Source: Clostridium sp. MD294
GTDB taxonomy: Bacteria; Bacillota; Clostridia; Lachnospirales; Anaerotignaceae
Direction of reading: 5' to 3'
DNA length: 64,000 bases
NCBI RefSeq assembly: GCF_000364165.2
Contig: NZ_CP097810.1
Coordinates: forward strand, 372,001 to 436,000
Part shown: one piece after another, positions 8,782 to 16,180 of the stretch
Layout of the letters: every line of letters begins with the position of its first letter
Numbering within the stretch: the first letter of the stretch is position 1
Position numbers and translations under genes: made by a program
Notes under the pieces: model-generated
Databases searched by the model: none
What the model saw: only the letters and a program-made list of their open reading frames with translations
What the model was told of the DNA's origin: nothing

Positions 8782-9525
8782 TTAAATCTCCTTTCTCCAT
8801 GTAATTAACTTTTTTTCTATCATATTTACAATAGCAACACTTATCATTGCTACAAATGAAAGTAATACCACAGGTGCAAACACTCCTGCACCATCTAACT
8901 GTGTCATCATTCTTTTACTGAAATAACCTAATCCGCTTTGTGCTCCTAACCATTCTGCAATTGCTGCACCTATAATGCTCATAGGAATTGCCATTTTAAT
9001 AGCGGAAAAAAAATAGGGTAATGCTGTAGGAAATTTTAATTTTACAAAAATATCTTTTTTATTTGCACCATAAGTAATAAGTAATTCTTCCATTTCTCTT
9101 TTGGTAGATTTTAAACCATCATATACTGTAATAGTAATGGGGAAAAATGTAATTAATATTGTGACAAGTACTTTACTCCATATACTATATCCAAACCAAA
9201 GTACAAAAAGAGGTGCAATTGCTGTAGTTGGTATTGTTTGAGATGCTACAATGATTGGATAAAGAGCATTTTCAATATTGGTATTACTATCCATAATTAC
9301 AGCTAAAAAAATACCTAATATAATAGAAATTAACAAACCTAAAAAAGTAACTCCCATTGTTGCTGGCAAATGTACTAACAACAATATTTCCTTTAGTTGC
9401 CACATTTTTAAAAGTATCTGCAAAGGGGAAGGCAATATGTATGCTGCACCAATACTCATAGCAATAAATTGCCAAAACAGTATTATAAAAATGCCTAATG
9501 CCAAAGCAGGCATATTTTTTTTCAT
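8782..9525 (-). CDS. thiX: ABC transporter permease, thiamine-precursor type (ThiX-like)
   Basis: A 247-residue inner-membrane permease with about six hydrophobic segments. The BPD-transport loop near residues 150-185 reads as an E-E-L-L-I-T-Y-G-A-N-K-K-D-I-F coupling helix followed by L-P-Y-F, and S-I-I-G-A-A-I-A-E-W-L-G-A is typical of the SsuC/ThiX group. The start follows GGAGGGGAATAG, 14 bp after thiZ, and the stop is 3 bp before thiY. It would form the membrane channel for the pyrimidine precursor captured by the binding protein. Confidence 0.88.
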   Translation of the reverse strand: MKKNMPALALGIFIILFWQFIAMSIGAAYILPSPLQILLKMWQLKEILLLVHLPATMGVTFLGLLISIILGIFLAVIMDSNTNIENALYPIIVASQTIPTTAIAPLFVLWFGYSIWSKVLVTILITFFPITITVYDGLKSTKREMEELLITYGANKKDIFVKLKFPTALPYFFSAIKMAIPMSIIGAAIAEWLGAQSGLGYFSKRMMTQLDGAGVFAPVVLLSFVAMISVAIVNMIEKKLITWRKEI

Positions 9526-9539
9526 AGTCTATTCCCCTC

Positions 9540-10280
9540 CTATTGTCTTAATTTTTTGATAAGCTGTTCTTTTAGTTCTACAATATCTACTTTTTTTAAA
9601 TCTTCTCTTTTTCTGGGATATTGTAATGGTACTTGTATTTTTTCCATACAACAAAAAGGGCTGTCTTTTATAATAAATACAAATTTTGATAAAAATATAG
9701 CTTCTTCTACATCATGTGTAATAAACAATATTGTTTTATGAAAGTGAAGCCATTGCTGTAAAAGCCATTCTTGCATGTCTACACGAGTCAAATAATCTAA
9801 TGCACTAAAAGGTTCATCTAACAATAGCATTTCTGCTCCAGCTAATAATGTTCTTGCAAAAGAAATTCTTTGTTTCATTCCTCCAGACAATTCTCTAGGA
9901 TATTTATTAGCATATTCCAAAAGTCCTATTTCTTTTAATACTTCATAGCATTTTTTTTGTTGTTCTTTTTTAGGCACTTTTTGTAATTCCATAGGTAAAC
10001 AGATATTTTTTTCAATAGTGTTCCAAGGAAAAAGTAAATCTTTTTGAGGCATAAAAGCACTATATTGTTTTATTTGTTGTATAGGTTTACCATCAATCAG
10101 TATCTGTCCCTTTTGTGGACTTTCTAAGCCATTTATCAAACGAAATATTGTACTTTTGCCACAGCCACTTTTTCCAATAATAGAAATAAAATCTCCATTA
10201 TCTACAGAAAAATTAAAATTTTCCATCATTACCTGTTCCTCTTGTGCATACTGAAAGAATACATTTTGAAATTCTAGCAC
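9540..10280 (-). CDS. thiZ: ABC transporter ATP-binding protein, thiamine-precursor type (ThiZ-like)
   Basis: A 246-residue ABC ATPase that energises the ThiX/ThiY transporter. Walker A GKSGCGKST (about residues 36-44), the Q-loop in F-M-P-Q-K-D, the ABC signature ELSGGMKQR, Walker B with MLLLDEPFSALD and the switch His in F-I-T-H-D-V-E-E-A are intact. It overlaps the end of tenA by 7 bp, implying translational coupling. The sequence alone cannot separate it from SsuB/TauB-type ATPases; the operon context with TenA and the TPP riboswitch decides. Confidence 0.88.
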   Translation of the reverse strand: MLEFQNVFFQYAQEEQVMMENFNFSVDNGDFISIIGKSGCGKSTIFRLINGLESPQKGQILIDGKPIQQIKQYSAFMPQKDLLFPWNTIEKNICLPMELQKVPKKEQQKKCYEVLKEIGLLEYANKYPRELSGGMKQRISFARTLLAGAEMLLLDEPFSALDYLTRVDMQEWLLQQWLHFHKTILFITHDVEEAIFLSKFVFIIKDSPFCCMEKIQVPLQYPRKREDLKKVDIVELKEQLIKKLRQ

Positions 10281-10942
10281 AATTTACACTCCTTTTTATA
10301 GGACATATCCCAAAAAGCATATTCATAACGACTACAATTAATAAATATTGTTTTCAATTCTTCTATTCTTTTCTGTGAAATATCTTCTCCTAATTTATCT
10401 GTTAAATCAATTAATTCTTGTGTATCTTTTCTATACTGTTCAGAAGAATATCCTTTTATCCATTCTCCATAAAGAGGGTGTTGTGTTGCATTTGGTATGT
10501 TTGCATGATGTTCTCCTATTACTTGATAACTCCATGCACAGGACAATATCGCAATTAAAACATCTAATACATCACCATTATAAGCTACTTCCATCATATA
10601 GCTTGTATAAGAGCGATTTGCAAGAGATTGTTTTGCTTCTTTTATTTCTTCTTTTGAAATGCCAAGTCTTTGCATATATATTTTATGTATGCTCATTTCA
10701 CCATACAATGTACTATGTACCATAGAAGCAAATTTTCTCATCAATTCCTCTTGTTTGCTTTTTATGACACCTAATGCAAATACTTTAGAATATTCCAACA
10801 AATATAAATAATCTTGTACCATATAAAAGCGAAATAAATCCGTAGAAAGCGTTCCTTCTCCTAACTGCTTTACAAAAGGGTGTTCTAAATAGCTTTTCCA
10901 AATTTCTTCTACACTTTCATATAATATTTTTGATAGCTTCAT
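10274..10942 (-). CDS. tenA: TenA/thiaminase II family aminopyrimidine hydrolase
   Basis: A 222-residue all-helical TenA-family protein that hydrolyses aminomethyl pyrimidines (and thiamine) to release HMP for thiamine salvage. The N-terminal H-P-F-V-K-Q-L-G-E-G-T-L region, F-R-F-Y-M-V-Q-D-Y-L-Y-L, the active-site-type Cys in A-I-L-S-C-A-W-S-Y, and the C-terminal E-Y-x-F-W-D-M-S are family features. The ATG at 10942 has GAGGAG 8 bp upstream; longer in-frame starts would run into the riboswitch terminator and are rejected. First gene of the thi operon, so the cell should import the precursor and process it in the cytoplasm. Confidence 0.92.
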   Translation of the reverse strand: MKLSKILYESVEEIWKSYLEHPFVKQLGEGTLSTDLFRFYMVQDYLYLLEYSKVFALGVIKSKQEELMRKFASMVHSTLYGEMSIHKIYMQRLGISKEEIKEAKQSLANRSYTSYMMEVAYNGDVLDVLIAILSCAWSYQVIGEHHANIPNATQHPLYGEWIKGYSSEQYRKDTQELIDLTDKLGEDISQKRIEELKTIFINCSRYEYAFWDMSYKKECKLC

Positions 10943-10973
10943 TTTCACAACTCCTCTTTTCATTTTTATAAAT

Positions 10974-11020
10974 AAAAAAAGACAAAAAATAAAACTTCCC
11001 AAAAAAGAAAGTTTATTTTT
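10974..11020 (-). terminator. Riboswitch-controlled terminator before tenA
   Basis: On the minus strand a hairpin with an AAAATAAAC-type 5' arm and a GTTTTATTTT 3' arm (one bulged base) is followed by a TTTTTTGTCTTTTTTT tract, all between the TPP aptamer and the tenA ribosome binding site. This is the expected expression platform for transcriptional attenuation. Confidence 0.7.
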
Positions 11021-11035
11021 GCCCTTATAATTGAC

Positions 11036-11129
11036 AATTTGCTTCCTTTCGTTGGTACTAACCACGTCAAGTTCAAAGGGTCAAGCAATATGCTTTCTCA
11101 GCCAATAAAAGGCCCCCCTAGCAGAATTT
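11036..11129 (-). promoter_or_regulatory. TPP riboswitch (THI element)
   Basis: Reading the minus strand from about 11129, the conserved blocks appear in order: GGGG in the P1/P2 region, GGCTGAGA, GACCC followed by TTTGAACTTGA, then the GGTTAGTACCAACG hairpin and AAGGAAGC closing P1 (TGCT with AGCA). These match the thiamine pyrophosphate aptamer. Binding of TPP is expected to favour the downstream terminator and shut off the tenA-thiZXY operon. Confidence 0.95.
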
Positions 11130-11144
11130 ATTTTATTATATACA

Positions 11145-11173
11145 AGTATAGTATGATAAACATATTTTGTCAA
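11145..11173 (-). promoter_or_regulatory. Sigma-A promoter of the thi operon
   Basis: The minus strand carries a consensus TTGACA (11168-11173), a 17-bp spacer and TATACT (11145-11150). The predicted start falls just before the TPP aptamer. Confidence 0.85.
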
Positions 11174-11371
11174 CATTTACTTTTTTATATTTATTTTATT
11201 TGTTTTATTTATCTATTTCTAACAAAAAATAAATTTCACAATATGCTGTCATTTCTTTTTGCTTCTGATTGCAGTATAATGTCTTTACTAACAAACACAT
11301 CGTATTAAAATGGCGAAAATAGTATCAATACAGTACTTTCACCACATCATTACATAAAAAGGAGATGTACT

Positions 11372-12148
11372 ATGGACGATAATATGCTTTTAAATTTAGC
11401 ATTAGATGCAGGAGAAATTATGTTAGCTGCTGGTGCAGAAACACATAGAGTAGAAGATACCATGGAACGTATACTTTCTATGGGAGGAGAAAACCTCCCA
11501 GAAGCAATTACATTTTCAAATGTACTAATAGTAAGTATTCATAGCCCTCTTTCTGGCTGTCTTACTATGTCAAGAAAAGCACCTTCTCGCAGTACTGACT
11601 TTGCTAAAATATGCCGTGTTAATGATTTATCTCGACGCTTTACATCAGGAGAAATTCCTATTGAGGAAGCCTATCAACAATTATATACCATATATAATGA
11701 GCCACTTTTTTCTGGTTTTTTAAATATACTTTCTTATGGCATTGCTTCTGGTGCTTTTACATTGATGTTAAAAGGTACTATTGAAGATAGTATTAGTGCT
11801 TTTATTACAGGTATTTTATTGGGACTTTTTATGAGTTTTTTATCCCAAAAAAATGTACCTTATTTTTTGCGTTCTCTTTTTGGAGGGGCATATACTGCAA
11901 TTTTTGCAGTACTTTTTTATATTTTGGGGCTAGGTAATCAATACAGCTTAATTATTGTAGGTAGTATTATGACATTACTGCCAGGTGTTACATTAACAAA
12001 TGCAATACGTGATATTATGGAGTCTAATTTTTTAAGTGGTACTTCTAAAATTATGGAAGCATTTTTAATTGCAACTTCTATTGCAGGAGGTGTTGGTATT
12101 GTGTTGACATTTTATCATGATATACTATCTATATTAGGAGGTATCTAA
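11372..12148 (+). CDS. Threonine/serine exporter, ThrE N-terminal-type subunit
   Basis: A 258-residue protein of the ThrE (DUF1212) family. The soluble start, with A-G-E-I-M-L-A-A-G-A-E-T-H-R-V-E-D-T-M-E-R, is the family hallmark; about five membrane segments follow from residue 120 onwards. In Corynebacterium ThrE both halves are one polypeptide; in Firmicutes they are commonly split into two adjacent genes, as here. The small partner starts 4 bp downstream. The start has an AAAGGAGATG site. Export of threonine or serine is inferred from the family, and a substrate difference cannot be excluded. Confidence 0.88.
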   Translation: MDDNMLLNLALDAGEIMLAAGAETHRVEDTMERILSMGGENLPEAITFSNVLIVSIHSPLSGCLTMSRKAPSRSTDFAKICRVNDLSRRFTSGEIPIEEAYQQLYTIYNEPLFSGFLNILSYGIASGAFTLMLKGTIEDSISAFITGILLGLFMSFLSQKNVPYFLRSLFGGAYTAIFAVLFYILGLGNQYSLIIVGSIMTLLPGVTLTNAIRDIMESNFLSGTSKIMEAFLIATSIAGGVGIVLTFYHDILSILGGI

Positions 12149-12151
12149 TTT

Positions 12152-12586
12152 ATGGAAGTTATATTTCAAATTATAATGGCTTTTTTTGCTTGTGTTGCAT
12201 TTTCTATTATATTTAATGCTCCTAGAAAAGAATTACCTTTTTGTGGTATCTCTGGAAGTATTAGTTGGGGAGTTTATTTCTTTGTAAATCAAATGCTTTC
12301 TCAACAAGTACTTGCTACATTTCTCGCAACATTGGTTGTTACAATTATATGTCGTTTTCTTTCTTCTATCCGTTTAGAACCTTCTACAATGTATCATATT
12401 GCAGGTATATTGCCTCTTGTACCAGGTATGAATATTTATAATGCTATGTCGGGTATATTGAGTAATGACCTTTTATATTGTTTTGGTCAAGGTGTTATAG
12501 CTTTAAAATTAGCAGCAGCAATTGCTATAGGCTCTATATTAATATTGTCATTACCGCAATCTATGTTTCATATTCCTTCAAAATAA
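12152..12586 (+). CDS. Threonine/serine exporter, ThrE C-terminal-type subunit
   Basis: A 144-residue, almost entirely hydrophobic protein with four to five membrane segments, matching the ThrE_2 (DUF3815) half of the exporter. The conserved loop L-P-L-V-P-G is at about residues 88-93. It lies 4 bp behind the larger ThrE-type gene, and the two should form one membrane complex. No separate promoter is seen, and no strong terminator follows before the AI-2E-family gene 98 bp downstream. Confidence 0.87.
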   Translation: MEVIFQIIMAFFACVAFSIIFNAPRKELPFCGISGSISWGVYFFVNQMLSQQVLATFLATLVVTIICRFLSSIRLEPSTMYHIAGILPLVPGMNIYNAMSGILSNDLLYCFGQGVIALKLAAAIAIGSILILSLPQSMFHIPSK

Positions 12587-12683
12587 TACATAAATAAATC
12601 TCAAAATTTTGTTTTCATATTTATGTGTAAATTTTAGCAATATATAAAGTACTAAGGCAATGAAACAAAGGAGTACTCGTATT

Positions 12684-13775
12684 ATGAAAAATTTTTTAAA
12701 TCAAAACAAAATATTATTAAAACATATTAGTATATTATTGATTACTATATTTTCTGTTTATATCTTTTTTCAATATTTATTTCAATTTATAGCACCTTTT
12801 TTTATAGGTTGGCTATTTAGTTTATTATTTGTACCATTTGTTAATTTTTTAGAAAAAAAGGCAAGTATTCCTCGCTGGATAGGCAGCTTTATATCTATAT
12901 TACTTTTGATAGGATTTTTTGCTATCATTGTATTTGGTTTGTGGAAAAAACTGTATACAGAAGCACAGCTTTTTTATCAAAATTTACCTGTTTATATTAA
13001 AGATTTGCAAATTTCAATACAAAAAATATCTTATGATGTAGATACTATTATGCAGCATTTTCCTGTAGATTTACGTCCTTATTTGACTTCCTCTTTGAAT
13101 GCTATTTTAGGCGTTTTACCTTCTATCATACAAAGCGGAGGAAGTCAATCTTTTAATATTTTAAAAACAATACCAAATATTGTTATGATTATTATTGTGG
13201 CACTAATTTCAGCATATTTTTTTACAAAAGATAGGGCATTAATTTCTGCCTTCTTTCATAAACATTTTCATACACTATTTGAAGGACAGTTCAAACAGGC
13301 AAAAGAACAGTTAAAATACTCTATATTAGGTTATATCAAAACACAATGTATATTAATGTTTTATACATTTGCTATCTGTATTATAGGATTGCTATTGCTT
13401 CATTCTCCTTATGCACTACTTTTAAGTGTTATTATTAGTTTGATTGACGCTCTGCCCTTTTTTGGAAGTGGCTTTATATTGTGGCCAGGTGCTGTTATTT
13501 CTGTAATGATAGGAAAACCTTCTATTGCTGTAGGCTACATCATTATATATCTTTGTGTCAATTTTATGAGGCAAATTATGCAGCCTAAAATATTAGGCAC
13601 GCAAATAGGATTGCACCCTTTATTGATATTAATTTCAATGTATATTGGGCTAAAATGTATTGGATTTTTGGGCATGATTATAGGTCCTATACTTGCTGTA
13701 CTGCTCAAAGCAGTTTATCAGGCAAGCGAAACAGTAGATGTTGAAAAATTACTTCACTCAAATAAACCAAAATAA
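12684..13775 (+). CDS. AI-2E/YtvI-family membrane protein
   Basis: A 363-residue polytopic membrane protein of the AI-2E transporter (PF01594) family with six to eight hydrophobic segments. The C-terminal signature P-x-I-L-G-x-x-I-G-L-H-P-L followed by G-x-x-G-M-I-I-G-P-I-L-A-V is clear. Length and overall character resemble YtvI, the sporulation member of the family, but that sub-assignment is only suggestive. The ATG at 12684 is preferred because AAAGGAGT lies 10 bp upstream; an in-frame ATG at 12660 has only AAGG two bases before it. A bidirectional terminator follows. Confidence 0.82.
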   Translation: MKNFLNQNKILLKHISILLITIFSVYIFFQYLFQFIAPFFIGWLFSLLFVPFVNFLEKKASIPRWIGSFISILLLIGFFAIIVFGLWKKLYTEAQLFYQNLPVYIKDLQISIQKISYDVDTIMQHFPVDLRPYLTSSLNAILGVLPSIIQSGGSQSFNILKTIPNIVMIIIVALISAYFFTKDRALISAFFHKHFHTLFEGQFKQAKEQLKYSILGYIKTQCILMFYTFAICIIGLLLLHSPYALLLSVIISLIDALPFFGSGFILWPGAVISVMIGKPSIAVGYIIIYLCVNFMRQIMQPKILGTQIGLHPLLILISMYIGLKCIGFLGMIIGPILAVLLKAVYQASETVDVEKLLHSNKPK

Positions 13776-13781
13776 ATATAA

Positions 13782-13817
13782 AAAAAGGCTTCTCTATATC
13801 AGGAGTAAAGCCTTTTT
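13782..13817. terminator. Bidirectional terminator
   Basis: A 10-bp stem AAAAAGGCTT/AAGCCTTTTT extended by CTC/GAG, with A and T runs on both sides. It sits between the convergent AI-2E-family gene and the 117-residue gene on the minus strand. Confidence 0.8.
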
Positions 13818-13824
13818 CTATATG

Positions 13825-14178
13825 TCAAAAATATTCCAATTTATATTTAATAAAATCAATATCATCATCAATATAATCTCTTTCATTTTCTGATAAAAGA
13901 TTTTTTAATAAAGTAAAAGTATATAGTTCTATTAGTCTTTTATATTCGTTTTTAAAGAGTTGCTTGACTTCTTGTCGTATATCTTCTTTTATATATCTTG
14001 TTACCTGAACTAAAACGGTACTATAAAAAGCTAATGATTTTACAGTATTTTCTGATAATAGCAAAGTAAAATCTACAAAGCACCTTGCTGCTGCTTGTAT
14101 ATAAGTAAATTCTTCTTCGCAAACATATTTATAAAAATATTCCATTGCTAAAAATTTATATTCGAAAAATTCACTCAT
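13825..14178 (-). CDS. Hypothetical protein, 117 residues
   Basis: No family was recognised. The protein is soluble, acidic and rich in Phe, Tyr, Glu and Leu, with predicted long helices (for example around residues 60-100) and no signal peptide or membrane segment. The ATG has AAGGAG 8 bp upstream, so it is very likely expressed. It starts 25 bp after the serpin gene on the same strand and ends at the terminator shared with the AI-2E-family gene, so it is probably the second gene of a serpin operon. Confidence 0.7.
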   Translation of the reverse strand: MSEFFEYKFLAMEYFYKYVCEEEFTYIQAAARCFVDFTLLLSENTVKSLAFYSTVLVQVTRYIKEDIRQEVKQLFKNEYKRLIELYTFTLLKNLLSENERDYIDDDIDFIKYKLEYF

Positions 14179-14203
14179 AAATAATACTCCTTATACTTTT
14201 ATA

Positions 14204-15769
14204 TTATTGTTTTGCTGTAACATATTGCCCTATAAAAAGTACTTCTTCTGTATCATATGTATGTGCTGTAATCATATAAATAAAAGGCCTGTCTGCTTTA
14301 AATACTACTGGTTGTTCCATATTCATTCCCCTGCCGGCAGTAGATACTGTACCACTTGCTGCTTCTGTACCTTGTTCATTTACTATAATTTTTGTTTTTT
14401 GAAATACATCTGATATACACATCTGATTTCCTTCTGTATACATATTACTGAAATCTGCACTATTTTGGAACATTGCATTGATACCCATTGCTTTTAGTGT
14501 ATCTTTAAAGTCATAGCTTTGTTCTGTAGTAAATTTTGGCATAGTCACTTTTACTTTTAGTCTTTCTTGAAAAGTCAATAATGTGTTTATAGTATCATTA
14601 TCAAGTGTTAATTCTTTTCCTTTTTCAGGTAAAAATAAATACATAGTATATTTTTTGTCACTGTAAGGTAAACCTAACATTTGCCAACCATTTACCTCAC
14701 AGTAATATGGTTCATTATGTGGTGTTCCGTTTATAAAATCGGTTTCTGACTGTGTATTATCTATATTATAAAAAATGTCTTTTTTAGTATTTTCATTTTT
14801 AAATTCTTCTTCCCAGCTACATTTAAAATAAGTTGTATTAATTAAAGCTGTTTGAAAATTTGCATCTGAAATCATATTTTTTAACATACCATTTGTTTGC
14901 TGTTCTATCCATTTATTTATAACTGTTACTGCTGTATCTGGTGTGACAACATTCGCCACTCCTTTAAAAACAGACTGTATACGATTGTTAAAATTTTCAT
15001 TAAAAATAGTGTTTTTTGTATTTTGTGTATTGTTGTTATACCACAAGCTATTTGCAAAATAAATGCTACCTTGATTATCGTTTAAATCTATATAATCTGA
15101 CTTTCTTTCTTCTACTGTCCAGTTTAATACTTCTGAAACAAATTGATTACATTGTTCTATATTAGAATATCCTAATGTATTTAATATTTCCTGTTGTGTT
15201 TGTCCTGTTGTACCATTTGCTATCATAGCTAATGACATTTTCATACTAATAGGAGAAATAACACCATTTTTATTTTTCTCTATTACATTCAATAATGAAA
15301 TACTGTCATAAAAATTATTCTTTTTAAACACTTTACTGCTATTTGAAATTCGTAATGCTTTTTTATTATTATTTTGTATTTCTTTTATATCAATAGACAT
15401 TAAATCATAAAAATCATTCAGTTTTACATAAGATACACCATTTATATTTTTTATATCAAATTTACCCGCTGGTTTTCCATGTACAAAAATCGTATTTATG
15501 TCTAAACGATACTCTATTTTTTTCTCAAATTTGTCTGTCAATGTAATGACAGAAGGGGTATAGTCTACTGTATAACCAATCTGTTCTGCACATTCTCTTA
15601 GTGGTATAAAATAAGTATTATCTTCTATATAAATAGCATTATTCAATTTAGTGTTTCTGCCTAAATAATATAAATCTACATCTGCCTTCTCCATAGCAAA
15701 TATTGTGCTGCAACAGCTTGCCAATATTCCCAAACAGACTAGCATTGTTTTAAAAAATTTCTTTTTCAT
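14204..15769 (-). CDS. Secreted serpin with N-terminal copper-amine-oxidase-type stalk domain
   Basis: A 521-residue exported protein. The signal peptide (residues 1-25) contains L-A-S-C, so it could be either cleaved after F-A or lipidated. Residues about 35-145 form a copper amine oxidase N-terminal (stalk) domain, with the usual F-I-P-L-R-E-C-A-E and L-N-D-F-Y patterns. Residues about 150-521 are a complete serpin: N-G-V-I-S-P-I-S-M, the breach/shutter sequences, the hinge E-Q-G-T-E-A-A-S-G-T, and P-F-I-Y-M-I near the C-terminus. Small alanine/glycine hinge residues indicate an inhibitory serpin. The reactive loop continues S-T-A-G-R-G-M-N-M-E-Q; the scissile bond cannot be fixed. The ATG at 15769 follows AAAGGAGA. 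Confidence 0.9.
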   Translation of the reverse strand: MKKKFFKTMLVCLGILASCCSTIFAMEKADVDLYYLGRNTKLNNAIYIEDNTYFIPLRECAEQIGYTVDYTPSVITLTDKFEKKIEYRLDINTIFVHGKPAGKFDIKNINGVSYVKLNDFYDLMSIDIKEIQNNNKKALRISNSSKVFKKNNFYDSISLLNVIEKNKNGVISPISMKMSLAMIANGTTGQTQQEILNTLGYSNIEQCNQFVSEVLNWTVEERKSDYIDLNDNQGSIYFANSLWYNNNTQNTKNTIFNENFNNRIQSVFKGVANVVTPDTAVTVINKWIEQQTNGMLKNMISDANFQTALINTTYFKCSWEEEFKNENTKKDIFYNIDNTQSETDFINGTPHNEPYYCEVNGWQMLGLPYSDKKYTMYLFLPEKGKELTLDNDTINTLLTFQERLKVKVTMPKFTTEQSYDFKDTLKAMGINAMFQNSADFSNMYTEGNQMCISDVFQKTKIIVNEQGTEAASGTVSTAGRGMNMEQPVVFKADRPFIYMITAHTYDTEEVLFIGQYVTAKQ

Positions 15770-15818
15770 TTTATACACACTCTCCTTTGTATTTCATATA
15801 TTATTTACTTTATAACAA

Positions 15819-15827
15819 ATTATAGCA
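15819..15827 (-). promoter_or_regulatory. Extended -10 promoter of the serpin gene
   Basis: Minus strand TGC-TATAAT, an extended -10 box, 50 bp before the serpin start. No good -35 lies at 17 bp, which is tolerated with extended -10 elements. Confidence 0.5.
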
Positions 15828-16101
15828 TAATTTTACTATAGAGTTATTACAAAATTCTTACGATTTGAGTGGTATTATAGTAATGTATAAACTCACATAT
15901 TGTTAAATATTTATCATTACAATATTTCTATATTTTTGTGGTATATTAACTAAAAAATACTATATAACTATGGTATTGTTTTTATATTTTATGTAGCACT
16001 TTTTGTATTAATAAAAAAACAGTTATTCAATATTGATAATCTCTATGATAATATATTAGAGATTTTGTTATATTATATTGAAAAATATATTGTTTTTTGT
16101 T

Positions 16102-16147
16102 ATAATTTTGTTATTATATTATTTATAATTTTATTATTATATTATTT
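16102..16147. repeat. Two tandem 23-bp AT-only repeats
   Basis: The unit ATAATTTT(g/a)TTATTATATTATTT occurs twice without a gap (16102-16124 and 16125-16147), differing at one base. It ends just before the GAAAGGA/GAAGGGG ribosome binding region of the chemotaxis receptor. Confidence 0.7.
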
Positions 16148-16180
16148 ATTGAAAGGATAAAATTGAAGGGGTTGGACATC

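Larger units (their letters stand above)
15770..16180. other. 411-bp AT-rich intergenic region between divergent serpin and chemotaxis genes
   Basis: No gene is visible. It contains the serpin promoter near 15819, an 8-bp hairpin AATCTCTA/TAGAGATT at 16038-16064, possible promoter elements for the receptor (TTCAAT-17 bp-TAATAT overlapping that hairpin) and a 2 x 23-bp tandem repeat just before the receptor's ribosome binding site. The rest is simple AT-rich sequence. Confidence 0.6.

Noticed and set aside
10943..11065. N-terminal extension of tenA
   Set aside because: It would translate the terminator of the riboswitch; the ATG at 10942 has a well-placed GAGGAG and matches the TenA N-terminus.
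11039..11308. An open plus-strand frame of about 89 codons across the TPP riboswitch
   Set aside because: It is antisense to a well-supported riboswitch and promoter, has no ribosome binding site and encodes a low-complexity hydrophobic string.
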